Assembly (NCBI GenBank): GCA_005281725.1
Contig: SSBO01000015.1
Location: forward strand, 96,382 to 160,381
Reading direction: 5' to 3'
DNA from: Wuchereria bancrofti
Lineage: Eukaryota > Nematoda > Chromadorea > Rhabditida > Onchocercidae
Length of the DNA: 64,000 nucleotides
Shown here in pieces: positions 12,748 through 25,219 of the stretch (position 1 is its first letter; each line of letters starts with the position of its first letter). A program made the position numbers and the translations under genes. The notes beneath the pieces were generated by a model. The model was given only the letters and a program-made list of their open reading frames with translations. It was not told the origin of the DNA and did no database searches.

Positions 12748-14471
12748 TTATGCAACGAACTGTAAAAATTAAAACTGAAATCAATTGAAAATGAACTAAA
12801 CAGTACTTTTGAAGTAAATATTAAGTCATAAATGCAATATTAAAAGAAAGCTTAGCAAAATTAAACGCTTTGAAGTTTAGTTGTCAAAAAAAGCACCAAC
12901 ACAATCCTACAAGGAGGTAACATTTCAAAAAAAAAATTCGCATTTCCTCGATAAACACTGAATTTGAAATTTGATTTAAATTCATGTTGATAATACTATG
13001 TGCAATTCTGGACAAACGACTTTTTCTGCCCTTGTATTGAATTAAAAAAATAAGTGATAAACAATCAAATAAACCAGTTGAAGTTAGATAGATAGGTTAA
13101 GTATGAATTAAATGAGTTAATTTAACTAGACAGATGAAACTTCATAATGAACCAATCAATTTTTTTTTTTTGCAGAAAAATTACCAAAAAATTTAAAAAC
13201 AATCAATTTAAGAAATGACCAATTCAATAAGTATTTTTTTTTTTTGTAACTACAAAATCAAGTTGAGCCGAGAAATTTCTCATCACAGAACTGGTCAATA
13301 TGGTAAGGGCAGCAATTTGAATAGCCATAAATGGGGTCATGTCATCGTGACATACCTAACATCATTTAATATCTCAAAAATACTGCAACAAATAAATCAT
13401 TTGCTGTGCCAAAAAGATAATTAACGGATCTAACGGCTTACTTTTACTTTATACTTGACATCACGATTATATCACTTTTCAAAAATATTTCATACGTTGA
13501 AAAATTAAAAAAAGTAATTCAAAAGTAAGAGAAAATTAAAAAAAAGGCGAATAATTCAGGAATGCTTAAAATGAAAAATAGATATTTTGTTTGTGAGATG
13601 TAAATTTATAAGTAATGCATTATATTTACCAGAAAAAATCTGCCATATTTTTTTAAAAGTAAGATTTGGCGATTAAAAAATGATAAATCGATGCTTACAA
13701 TATTGCATTTAAAAAGCATTTCTCGTAATTTTAAAAATTTAATATTTTCATTTGCTCGAAATGGAATATTTTAGAAAAAAAAATGCAAAGATTAACTTAT
13801 GGAGTAAAATTAAATAATTTAGAATTTTTGTATAATTTATCATATTGAACAAATATTCCACATCTCAATCTCAACAAAGATACCAATTTCATTAGTGTCA
13901 TAATTGAAATTAATTATTTTTCGCTATTTGCAATAACACATAAATCGTAAATTTGCTTTAGAAATATTCCAAGAAAAAAAGAATTATCACTAAATTTCAA
14001 TTTCTATTGTGCCAATACTATAAGTAATTATTCCTTTATCAATATCAAATCATTCTGCAATTTCTTATATTAAGAATTCTCAGTGAGAAGGAAATAATTC
14101 GGTGTTAGCTAATATTTAAATAATTCAATCTTGAAATGAAAATGGCAATATGAAAATAATTTTAACATTTTGTTAAAAAAAAAAGCTCTAAATTAGCTTT
14201 AATTGAAATAGAAAGCGCCATAGCGGCAATTAAAAAAAATATCAGACCTAATATCACTTATATTCTCCAACGGTCAATAAGCTCCTCCGTATGTTGACAC
14301 TTTCCGCACGAGAACGAACACAGAAACACAACGCGCAACTGACTGCTAAACAATTTACACAGAAATGACAATGAAGTTAGTGCTTTACATTAATATTCAA
14401 ATATAATTCTTTAGTCTATTGCTGTCCAATGTGCAGTATGATATTATATGGCCAAGGTCCTAAAGTATCAT

Positions 14472-14484
14472 AGGTCAAAGTTAA
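14472..14484 (+). promoter_or_regulatory. DR1-like nuclear receptor half-sites
   Basis: AGGTCA, one spacer base, then AGTTAA: a DR1-like element of the HNF4 kind. It is a short motif seen by eye, with no proof of binding. Confidence 0.25.
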
Positions 14485-16008
14485 CTTTAGTCTTTTGTAG
14501 AGGACAAATTTAGGATGATATAATGCTCTGCTTACTCGTCCACAGATTTTTCCGTTTTTCTATCATTTTTCAATTCATACAACTAATTGCTATACTAGTA
14601 ATTACTCAAATTTAATTTCTTTCATTTCAATTTCAAGTAATAAAGCATAAGAATACCTCATTTATACATTGAAATGATAATCGTATCGTTTTCATATAGA
14701 TAGTTTATCGCTGAAATAATAAAAAGTAATTTTGAAAAATCGTACAAATTAAGCTCCTCAAATATTTCAGAAGGAATTTTAGCACTTCTGGATCTTTAGG
14801 CGAAAAATCAGTTAGTGTCAAGGTCTATCAAGAAATGATAAATCTAATGATAACTTCTGATAATTAAACCATAAGTTAACGATCATCAATAATCTGTGAT
14901 ATTGTGCTCAACGAATACAACTCATTTCCTCCACCATTTATTATTCAACATATTGTAATAGTTAATTTACGTTAATTTACGCTTGAATTACGTATTACAA
15001 AGTGCGCCTTTCAAACAAAACGTGTCCATTAAATATGTTTCCTTAAATTAAACAGAAATTAGAAACTGATGTATAACATGTAAATACATGAAATGCCTAA
15101 ATAGAATGAAAATAACCGATTATGAAATTAGCTACGATAACAAACAATGGACAAAAGCGCATCATTCCCACTCATTGTCCTCCTTGCGCTGATACTTTGC
15201 AAAGAGATTAGGAAAATTGATTGAACGGATGATAAACATGAAATTTCTTTTTTCTCCTCTTTTCATCTTTCACCTCATTAACATTAACGTTTTCATACAA
15301 CTAATTAACTTTCTAAATTTATTTATACGCACTGTTTTCCATCGTATTTATACGTTGTAATTTTCCGTCTACTTTTTCTACTTTTTATAAAAAGAATGGT
15401 ATGCATACAGTGCTGAATTTAATTAATTTAGTGTAAAACTAAGAATATAGAAGAACGTGTGTAAAATTCATAGTGAAATGCTTCCATTTCAGAGATTAAT
15501 GAGATTTTATGGAGGAAAATTAGTGAAGGAAGGAAGGAAGGAAGGAATTAGTCAGAAGTTGAAATGTTATGTTTTTTTTTTCAATATAAATGCCAGTGTG
15601 TCATCATTTGCCTACTAAAACAATTGCTAATTCAATAAAAGGAAACTGATTTAATTGTACTGAATAAAAGATGTAAAATTTCATTGATAACAGATAAATT
15701 TAAAGGAATGAATGAGTTTAAATGTCAGTGTTTATGAATTGTAAGCAGAAGAACAAAGATCAACATTTCAAGATATTATCACTCATTTATTGTAATTACA
15801 AAAGCAGTTAAAATCAGCTTCTTGAAAGGAATTTTGTATGAATAATATAGCAAAATTAGTAAGAATAATTATGGTTGATCAATTGATTATTTCATTTCAA
15901 ACAGTGATAAAAGGTAATTTAAAGTTTTGTGGATCCATCACTACTTCATCCATCATTTATAACCTATGTGGTAATGCAATTTCGATACATATTCAATTAA
16001 CTAAACTA

Positions 16009-16027
16009 AGGTTCAGGTCAAAGGTTA
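16009..16027 (+). promoter_or_regulatory. Three tandem nuclear-receptor half-sites (DR0 + DR1)
   Basis: AGGTTC (16009-16014), AGGTCA (16015-16020), spacer A, AGGTTA (16022-16027). This is a near-consensus DR1 with an extra abutting half-site, the kind of element bound by HNF4/RXR-type receptors. It lies 4 kb upstream of collagen B and 3.3 kb upstream of the RING gene. The role is inference. Confidence 0.3.
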
Positions 16028-16849
16028 CTGCTGACTTAAACTTGTAAGTTTAGCTTACTTTTTTCTGAAAAATTAAATAGGTGCATGCTATTAATTAGTA
16101 ATTTATTCTTAAAAACTGACATTAAATTATTGATCATCCATTAATGATAGAACATCGATTGCATTTATTTTTAAAAAAAAAGCACAATAAATTGTCTTAT
16201 GAATTGCGTTTATTCATATGAAAAGTATCACTGTTTTACTTAAATTATTTTTTTCAATGAAAATTACTAAATTTATTAAAAAGAATTAGTAAAAAAAGAA
16301 GGAAGCAGAATTTGACATATCATTTTTGTAATTTTTTAATACTCCCCAAAAGCTAATAGGCATAGTGTGACTAATAAACATAAAATTAATTAATTTTAAA
16401 TGATAATTATTTCATAATATTTAATACAGCATCATTATTTAATAAATGCATCACATTTCCATTTTATTTACCATACTTTCAGACAAAGAAATGTTGCGTA
16501 CCATTTTTCATTACTGATAAAAGATTTCAAATTCATTAACACTACTGTAATTATATGGACAGTAAGCAATTTTTACTGATAAATTTTTCCGAAGTTTGTT
16601 CCATCGATCTTTTTTTCCTTTCAATTTTTTTTTTTCGTCGTATAAAATGACATTTTCATTCACTTTTCTTGTTGTTAGGTAATAATAATTTTTGTTACGG
16701 ATAAGAGAGTAGGCATGAAGGTACATCCTTTTTTACGATTATCTTTTAATGAGTTTTAATTAATCAGTGTGGAAAATAAGTGATTACTTGGCTGAAACAT
16801 GTTTTTAAAAATTTCTTTTTTTTTTTGTTATTTTTTTCGGAAAAAAATT

Positions 16850-17023
16850 CCTCATGATATGCATTTAAATGTGATCATTTATTTCTATAATCTTGTTTGA
16901 AATATCTTCTTTTTTTCTTTTTCGAGAGTTCATTTTTCACAGAAATAGCGAAGATCTAGAGATTTTATTCGAATAATCGATAGAATTTCTCATGATATGC
17001 ATTTAAATGTGATTATTTATTCC
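16850..17023. repeat. Pair of ~34-bp direct repeats
   Basis: Segments near 16850-16885 and 16988-17023 share CATGATATGCATTTAAATG plus flanking matches, with only a few differences, about 138 bp apart. The core contains overlapping palindromes (ATGCAT, ATTTAAAT). Confidence 0.7.
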
Positions 17024-17263
17024 ATAAAATTCCGTAAAAAAGTCATTCATTCAGTTTTATCTTGTTTAAACAATGCTTTTTTTGTTTTTTTTTTGAGGAT
17101 TTTTCTTTTCCTCTCATTAAACTATTAAACAATAAAGCTTTAAAAAAGTTTTTTAGCTAAAACCATCGTAGAATGCTAATAGATTACGATGATGATGAAA
17201 ATAGCGTAAAAATTTAGTAAACTGTTTACATTAAAATTTGTTTGCATGTGCAGCCAAAATAGT

Positions 17264-17930
17264 TTAAATAAATTATATTGTTCTTTCTTTTTTTTTTTTT
17301 TTGAAAAGAGAGTTTAAGTATTCATCTACAAGTTTAAGTAATCATTGACCTTTAGTTCAAGTAGCTTATATCAAGCATCAGAATTGCATTGGTCATTGGT
17401 CACCACACTTTGACCTTATCAGATTTTAGCCTCTTTGATATATCATATCTATGTCAAGAAAGTTAGTTGCATTTTTGTCGCAGAAATCATCTAAAAGACG
17501 ATAATTTATTGTTGAGAAAAAATTTTTGAATAATTTCAGAATTTCTGATAAGTTAATTCAATGATTGGAAATATGAATTATTAATAATTATTTTATTGTT
17601 ACATTATACCGTCAGTAAAAATATAAAAAATTCGATTGCATAAAAAATCAAATAACAAAAATCGCAAATTAATTCTAAAGTTCCGCCTCCTCTCCTTTCT
17701 TTTTTTTTAGTATTATTTCATGCTAATATTATTAGTAAAATTAATTTAAAGATATAAATTCATATTGAAGTTTTCCAATATTTTAGTTTCAGTGAATTTT
17801 GAATTGGAACATAAATCACTAAATAAATTATATTGTTATTTTTTATTCATTTTTTTTTTGAGAAGAGATTTTTTCTGGCAAGTTTAAGTATTCATTGAAC
17901 TAAAGGTCAACGAATACTTAAAAATGAACT
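17264..17930. repeat. Diverged dispersed repeat, two copies, second with internal hairpin
   Basis: About 17264-17370 and 17820-17930 share, in order, AAATAAATTATATTGTT, a T-run ending in GA(A/G)AAGAG, and AAGTTTAAGTATTCAT. In copy 2, AAGTATTCATTGA (from 17886) pairs with a following inverted copy across a short spacer with one mismatch. Copy 1 carries the same TTGA...CCTTTAG segment in the opposite orientation. This could be a short non-autonomous element, but terminal repeats and target-site duplications were not established. Confidence 0.5.
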
Positions 17931-18132
17931 TTTCCGATCCATTTTATTTAGTTTAAGATTTAATATTTTATAATATTTTCTAATACATAAAATCTAATAT
18001 TCTAAGAAAATTCCATTTTGAGTGTCTTCTAGGAAACTGACATATCGTTATAGCAGATTTTAAGTTATATTATCCAAATGTAATCCATCAAATAGCCAAA
18101 AATCCAAATAATGAATCTAAAACATTTCTTTT

Positions 18133-18171
18133 CTTGGCTATTTATTTTCTCTTAGAAAATAAATAGCCAAG
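18133..18171. repeat. Perfect 18-bp-stem hairpin, 3-nt loop
   Basis: CTTGGCTATTTATTTTCT (18133-18150), loop CTT, then its exact reverse complement at 18154-18171. This is far longer than expected by chance, even in AT-rich DNA. The structure is too short for a typical miRNA precursor. Confidence 0.85.
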
Positions 18172-19503
18172 GAAAAAAGCATTCACTTGAAATGGTCATG
18201 AAAAATACATAATGAATATTAGATGTAACTTTTAAGAAAAACTTTCTTCTTATTCGTTTATTGTTCGTAATCATTTAAACTGTCACTCATAAATAACAAC
18301 ATTTTTCATTTAATTACATCGGTGAAAAATTTCCGAAAAAAAAATTTCAATGAAAAATTCAAAAAATGAAGAAAATTGAACAGGTATTGTCTTCATCATA
18401 AGCTGTATGATAATGATAAATTGTTTGCTGATTATATCATCAACAGCAGGTAAATATTTGTGAAAATGATCAATTTTTGTTGATAAATTCGCTGTCAATT
18501 CAAAAAATTCATTTTTCCTTTTTAATTGTTTGAAAAATATAAGCAAAAAGTTTCATTGTCCTATTAAATTGTTTCTTTCTTTTCTTCCTGGATGGATAAT
18601 TTTAAGAAAAAATTTTTAGAAATAAGTTCAAAAAGTGAAAGTGCAAATAACTTTCTAAAATGTTAACTAAGTAAGCATTTTAATTTAAAAAGAAAATTTA
18701 TTGTAATGTGTAATTTTTTGTATGACTGAGTGAAAATTATAACAGATTCATTAATTTATTAGTTATCAAGTTGACAACCACAATAAAAATATTCTATGAA
18801 TTATTTTAATGCTATTATCATTATTTAGAAAAATTTGTTTATGGTTAGGTTGTAAAAGTTTTTGAATCTTTTTTTTATGAAATTTATTAAATGCTGTAAG
18901 GTATTTTAATGAAAAATGTACTTCCAGTTCTATCAGTTTCCTTTTTTGTTTTATTTTTGCACTTTCTCTCTCGCTTTCCCTCTTTCTTTTTCCAGAATAC
19001 TATCACTAATTAGCATGTTAATTAATTAGCAAAATTAATATCCTATAAATTATCTTTGCTAACATCAAAAATTTACAATTGTTTGTTGATTTATACACTG
19101 AGAATATTTTCGATTTATTATTTAATTTCCTATTTAACACCGCGATTTGGTGGAATAATTAATACAGAGCCAATTCCGGAATTGCGTGATTGTTGTAGTG
19201 CTTACAGATAATGTAACCGGAAATTATCATCCGGAAGGGGAATATTTCACATAAAGCACTATAATTTGACATGCACGATAATGATTATTTTTAATAATAT
19301 ATTTAAAAAAGATCAAATAAAAATTTTCAATCATTTTCACTTCACGTTTCTCTAAGCAATATTATTTACTTTGAAGCACCTAGCACTAATTTAATTTTTG
19401 AAAATTTACTTTTTATTTAACATATTTCTTATTGCTAAATCTATCATAAATTTATTTTCAATTCTGATTTGTTCATTATTTCTTTTAACTTTGTTAATTT
19501 TGA

Positions 19504-19547
19504 GAGGGAGAGAGAGAAAGAGAGAGAGGGAGAGGGAGGGAGGGAGA
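19504..19547 (+). repeat. Polypurine GA-rich tract
   Basis: An uninterrupted run of G and A of about 44 bp made of GAGAG and GGGAG units. Open frames on both strands here are by-products of the repeat. Such mirror-like purine tracts can adopt triplex DNA; whether this one does is unknown. Confidence 0.8.
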
Positions 19548-20080
19548 AAACTAAACATTGAATTATTAAATCTTTTACGGATAAACAAACGTTTTCATAT
19601 AAAATTTTCTTTTCCATTATAATTTGATCAAATTTATTATTTCCTTTAATATTATTGTTCTGCTTTGTAATCATTTATTCAGTTTTTTCTTTTTTAAAAA
19701 ATTTATTATTCGAAAAAAAAAAAGAAAAAGAAAATTTTAACGAAATATTGTAGTTACGACGGATCCAACAAACTTAGCTAATAGCTGTGAATAGATAATG
19801 ATTCTATGAAAATTAGTTATTTTCTCGAAAGCAAATTAATTAGCCGAAATAAAAATGCCAATTCATCTTCTAAGAGTATATTAACAATGATAAGTTGTTA
19901 TCACTATCCTTAGTAATCAGTAAAATGAAAACAAAAAGATTAAAATTTGATTTATATAAAACAAGTATTTATTTTCTGCAAAACGAAAAACTTGCGAAAA
20001 TATTAAATGAATAGCACAAAAAAAGAATCTAAAAATATTTTTATCAATTTGTAAATAAAATGATATTTCTAAATTGTAAA

Positions 20081-20095
20081 GAATTTTTAGCAACA
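20081..20095 (+). promoter_or_regulatory. Probable spliced-leader trans-splice acceptor of collagen B
   Basis: AATTTTTAG ends at 20090, five bases before the ATG at 20096. An upstream in-frame ATG at 20060 exists, but it would be removed if this acceptor is used, which is why I chose 20096 as the start. Confidence 0.5.
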
Positions 20096-21488
20096 ATGGA
20101 TGAATTTAATTCGACCAAAATTATATTTCGACAGCAACAAATAACAAATTTACGACGTGTAGCATTGTTTGCTGTAATTTCAGCAGTAACTGCAACATTT
20201 GTTTGCATGTTTTCAATACCGTTATTCTATAATTACCTGCAATACATGCATTCAAGCATGCAAAATGAAATTGGTTTTTGCAAACAACGAAGTCAAAATA
20301 TTTGGAAAGAAATATCGAAGACGCAAGTTTGTATTTTTCGTCTATATCTATGCAAATATAATATCTATCTTTTCTTGAATTAAGTGAAAAAAGAATGGAA
20401 CATAAAACTTGAACACTAGAAATATTATTTATTGTAATTTTAATATTACTCTGGTGATGTCTTCTTCTATAACATTTGATAAGTTTGCAAATGTCATTTG
20501 GATTTTCTGATAAATTATCATCAAATTGTTTTATGCTATAATTAGTCTGTTAATTAAAAGTAATCCATTCAAGAATAAAATGAAAAATTCATTATTTTTT
20601 ATTATTTTATAGTTTTTGTAACAGATCGATTAGATAAACGATCATAAAATTTTGCATAAATATAATAATATATGAATTTTAATTGATGTTAATGGATTAA
20701 TTGCGTGCTAAGACTGTCAAATTCTGATCAAATTTTGAAACATTTTATTTTTCATATTTTTAAAGAAAAAAGAAATAGCATTTTATTTGCAGATTTTAGT
20801 TGGAGGGCAAAGATATAAAAGATTGGCGAGTTTTGTTGGTACAATACCTAATTATTCGAATTGGAATCAACAAACATCACCAGTAAAGCGAAGTGTATGC
20901 TGTGGATGCAGTGTGTCACCACCAGGGCCTAGAGGCCTACCTGGTCCGGATGGCCAAAGCGGTCCGGACGGATTGCCGGGACGACCAGGCATGAATGGAC
21001 TGGATGCTCCGCCGCCGAAACAACCAGAACGCATTGTTTTCTGTTTCGAATGTAAAAAAGGTGAACCTGGTCCTCCAGGACAGCCAGGTCCGAAAGGATT
21101 AATTGGTAAGCCAGGTTTGCCAGGCCGTGACGGGTATCCAGGTTTACCTGGGCATCCTGGTAGACAAGGACCGGTGGGACCACCCGGCCCACCTGGTAAA
21201 CCAGGTCTTCCTGGGCCTAATGGACTTCCAGGAATTGTCGTTGAAACAGCTGTGCCGAACGGACCGCAAGGACATCCTGGCCGTAGAGGAGAACAAGGTG
21301 CACCAGGGAGTCCTGGTAAAAGTGGATTGCCAGGCAAAAATGGAGCGGAAGGGCCACCCGGAGATCCGGGCAGTGACGGGGTTCCTGGTCTAGTGGGAGC
21401 GACAGGTGAACCAGGTATTCGAGGACCGCAAGGATCTATTGGACAGTGTGACCACTGTCCACTACCAAGAGTAGCTGTAGGATATTAA
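20096..21488 (+). CDS. Nematode cuticle collagen B (2 exons, 308 aa)
   Basis: Secreted cuticle structural protein. Exon 1 is 20096-20326 (77 codons) and exon 2 is 20793-21488, joined in phase 0. The N-terminal collagen domain (residues about 15-75) includes one membrane/signal-anchor segment and the motif [10 protein letters not shown], nearly that of collagen A. R84-Y-K-R87 is a candidate RxxR convertase site, and a second KR sits just before the CCGC cysteine knot. Gly-X-Y blocks follow, interrupted by CFECKKG and by a short IVVETAVPN segment; the end is CDHCP...VAVGY. Length and cysteine pattern match collagen A, but three collagen-domain introns present in A are absent here, and the gene uses more G/C at third positions (GGG, CCG) than A. 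The overlapping frames on both strands are shadows of the Gly-X-Y repeat. Confidence 0.95.
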
Positions 21489-23217
21489 ATATAATGAGTC
21501 TCATTTTTTGGATTTTATTCCGAATTACAGTCCCTTTTCCCTACTAACTCTTAATATAGTCTTCAAAAAGTAAGAATTAGCAGGTTTTGATATATTTCCA
21601 AAAACTGTTCAATTTCACATCAAATTCTAAAATGGATCTGTTTATGGTTAACTGTGACATTTTTCAAATGGAATTTTTGTTTCATTTTGCTTCTCACTGT
21701 CATTTATATATTGTTAGTATTTTCTTTTAATCTAGCAAATTTGTCAGAAATTTCTAAAGTTTGACATATTGTTGAAAATGTAACTGTTTATTACCGAATA
21801 GATAATCCAATCGATATAAGTTGAACATCCATCTTTGATAATGCAATGTGTAAAAATTGGAAATTGTGAAATAATCTAAAATGTGAAGAGACTTATATAA
21901 CTGATGGTGATATGTTAGACATAATTTTAGAGAAAAAAAAACTTTAATAATCTTAGCCATTAATGAAAATCAATTTTTAATTTATCTATTAATCCTAGCT
22001 ATAATGACACTATGTAATATTGTTCCTCAAATACATTATCGTTGTAAGGAAATTTTCGTTTCGTTTTTGCTTATATTTTAGTCATTCAGGCATTTTTTTA
22101 TAAAGAAAACATACTATTTGCAAAGTATTTCAAAACATTAATTAAATTCCCATCAATTGTTTTTAAAATTTAATTAGTGTAGTTCATATTCTAGTTTGGA
22201 TGCAGAAAGTTCACCTTCTTATTTCCTCAGTAATCATTGATGTTTAAACAGTGCAGTAATTTATTCATATATTCCTAAAATTTTTGAATTTCTATTAATT
22301 TAGATGATGGCGACACGTTGAAATAAAAATGTGAATAAGGATAACGAATAAAAATCTTTAAACATGTAGCATTCAGTAGTTGCTTAAAAAAAACACCAAT
22401 TATCCAAATGACTTCAATTGAAATTGTGAGTCTTGAAAATCTTAGGAATTTATTGTGGTGCTCGTTCCCGTTTTTGCTTTATTTCCCAATTAATAACAAG
22501 GTCGAAAAAAAAAAACTTTTCATTTTTCATTTCGTGTTTAGCAAAAGTTCAAAACAGTGAAAAATGTTATCACAGGAATTCAAAATAATAAAAACCTTAG
22601 ACAACTTGATTGGAAAATAAAAAAATACAAAACTTCAAGGCAGATCATACGCTAAAAGTGACCTAATGAGCAGCATTTTAGTTTCTTCTTCAAATTTTTA
22701 CCATAACACTAAATCCATCACAAATCAAACTATCCTTTCACAATCAACGTATCAAATGCTCATCTAATGAAATCCACTGTAAAACTGAAATATTTATAAA
22801 AATTTGACATAATATTGAAAAAGAAAGTAACGAAAGGAACAATAAAAGAATAAACTTTTCTTGCATTAAAAATCTTGGTTAGTTAACATAAGGCGCAATA
22901 AAAATATATTTGAGTTTTAGCAAATGATTTCTTGAACACAGAATTTACAATCTAAGCAATAGAACTATGCAAAAAATTTTTTCCGAAAGAATCATAAACG
23001 AAAAAAACAATTCATACTAGTGATAGTAATAAAGTGTGATAGGAATTAGTAAAAAGCAAATTGTAAAAAGGTTCATTATTAAATACGATCAAATCCTAGT
23101 AATGCATAAACGAATAACAAACACAAAATGAATCATTCTAAGAGGAAGAAATTTTTCACTAATTGCTAACATTAATCATTGATACTGCTTGTATGAAAAG
23201 AGAAGAGAGAGCATTTT
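21489..23217. other. Intergenic between collagen B and ROMO1 (convergent 3' ends)
   Basis: Both flanking genes end here. Short A/T runs only. The open frame at 21754-21960 (-) has no supporting context. No gene seen. Confidence 0.5.
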
Positions 23218-23888
23218 TTAGCAACGTAATCCTTGTGCGATCATCATAAATACTGCAAATGAACTACCCATTTTTGTAGAATATCGTCCAGCTTGTGCTA
23301 TCATTGCACGTCCTCTAAGACCCATGCTGAAAAATAGCGGTAAAATCATTTCCTCGTGATAAAAAAAAAAAACATAACTGAGAATAATCGTGAGGACGAT
23401 CGTCAGTCAGTTGGGGTTGATAATAGAAATCTAAGTTACACCGGTATTTAAGGTGGCATGCTTATAGTTGACGCTTTTTTTTAAGTCAATTTTACGTTTT
23501 CAAATTAGTATAGATCACTATTACATAAGCAACATATTTTTGAAATATCAATGTCGCAAAAAATTTAAGTTTTTTAAAAGAATAAACATAGACTGTCTTA
23601 TTAATTCATCACTATCCCAATGAACACCAATATGCTTAAGTATGTAATCAAATTATGGTCGAATAGAATTAAAAAAGCAAGTAGCCAATTTATGAAGTGA
23701 TAAGAGAAGTAAGTTTAGCACTAAGTAATTAATCTTAATTTAAATTCCAACCTGAATGCACTAGCAGTGCCGATAACAACACCTGATGCACAACCAATGA
23801 ATACTCCCATTAGTAAGCCCATTTTCATTTTTTGCCAACATGATATTTGTGGATGTCCAGAGACGCCTTGATATTGTGGCACTGGCAT
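23218..23888 (-). CDS. romo-1: ROMO1-like mitochondrial inner-membrane protein (2 exons, 81 aa)
   Basis: Reactive oxygen species modulator 1 family: a tiny inner mitochondrial membrane protein linked to redox-dependent cristae/OPA1 control, import and ROS release. Exon 1 is 23752-23888 and exon 2 is 23218-23326; the phase-2 joint creates a serine and gives exactly 81 residues (human about 79). It starts MPVPQYQG as in other members, has the conserved SCWQKMKMG segment, a glycine-rich first hydrophobic helix, the hallmark MGLRGR turn (residues about 47-52), a second glycine/alanine-rich helix and the conserved terminal GLRC. The redox-relevant cysteines near the N-terminus (C17) and at the C-terminus (C81) are both kept; a mid-protein cysteine of vertebrate ROMO1 appears to be serine or absent. 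It is last in the four-gene minus-strand series. Confidence 0.93.
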
Positions 23889-25219
23889 TGTTCTTTGTCA
23901 ATTTCAGAACTCCACCTTTAATAACGCACCACCGATTACTTTTAAAACGGCATAATACAAAAATAGTAATCAAAATGGAAAATTAAAGCACCAGCTTACC
24001 ACTATAAACTAAGTTTTAAAAATGGAACTAATGTGAAATTGAATTAAATTTCTTCCTTTTCGAAAATAAGAAAAAAATAAAATATATGAAGTGAAAACAC
24101 TGACAAGTAATCAACGAATTTAGAAATGGTCATTTCCAGTACAATGCTGATAACATCAAATATATAATTAATTGTAAATTTACAGCACTCCAATGTTAGC
24201 CACTAATACTATACTAATACAATACACAGAAATTTTCACTTATATACATAAATCCCATTCTAGTAAATTAAATATATGCAATGCTTTTAATACATTGCAT
24301 TCACTGTAATTCTCACTTTTCTTGAATACAGAAAAGACTATCGATGGAGTGTCGATTATTCATTCACATAAAGTTATGTTAAGGAGAAGTAAATTATGGC
24401 CATTTGTTATGACAACTGTTTTTAACACCAAAAGTACTACAAAACTGATTTGAAATCATTTATTTCTTTTCACTTTAACCAACAATACAAATGATAATTG
24501 ACAAAATTGCCAATAAACTCATACACATATCTCAGATTATCCGAAGTTTGTGAGTTATTAATAAATGCATTTATAGCACAATGAAAAAAACATACTGTAA
24601 ATATTAAACTCCTAGCAATTGAAACATTAATCTTAATACATAGCTACTCTTGTCATTGATTGGAATTTCATTTACATATTATCAAAACCAACTCTATTAT
24701 CCACTGGTCATATCTTTTCCGTTTTTCTCTCCTTGATCATGATCCGTTATTAATATGAACTGCAAAAATATGAATAAATAAATAAATAGACAAATTCAAC
24801 AACAACCAGTTTTTGCAACAACTATCGAATAACTGAAATGGAAGCAATTTCAGAAAACAGAGCAATATAGGCTCCTGCATGAGTTTGTTACAACGTTTAT
24901 TGAATCAGCAGCAGCATCACCAAATGAATCATTATGGTTAATAAATTTAACGAGTCGCAAAAAGAAACGTTTAATTTCATTCATTTCATCCCTAACAAAT
25001 AAAATCTTATTATAATTACGATTTTTGTACTCTGCAGTCCCAGAAAAGTAAAAAGAGAACAGGAAAAACCTGAAAGAAGTGCGAGGAGAGAGCAATCATT
25101 TGTATAGAAAGAGTACAAAAACCATGCAACTGCAATGCGAAGTTGAAGACCCGCATAGAAAAAAGCTTTAGATTCATAGAAGCTGAGAAGATTATGATAC
25201 GCGATAAAGAGATCGCATA
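23889..25219. other. Intergenic / Pin1 3' region between Pin1 and ROMO1
   Basis: Frames at 24850-25095 and 24981-25223 (-) lie just downstream of Pin1 and contain good splice-like signals (a CTTCTTTCAG acceptor near 25070, a TTTGTTAG acceptor near 24990). I could not connect them into a convincing protein with a start codon. They may be 3'-UTR splicing, a small unrecognised gene, or decay. Confidence 0.35.

Larger units (their letters stand above)
12748..20095. other. Long gene-poor region between the RING gene and collagen B
   Basis: Open frames at 13215-13424, 15838-16047 (+), 16511-16726 and 18310-18546 (-) have no splice context or family resemblance and I do not call them. The region contains dispersed direct repeats, a strong hairpin, a GA-rich tract and nuclear-receptor-like half-sites listed separately. 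A GC-richer patch at 14270-14350 upstream of the RING gene may be its promoter. Confidence 0.5.

Noticed and set aside
13215..13424. 69-codon frame (+)
   Set aside because: No homology, no acceptor/donor context; T-run at its start. Kept as non-coding.
19398..19674. Arg/Glu-rich and Ser/Leu-rich frames on both strands
   Set aside because: Generated by the GA/CT tract at 19504-19547.
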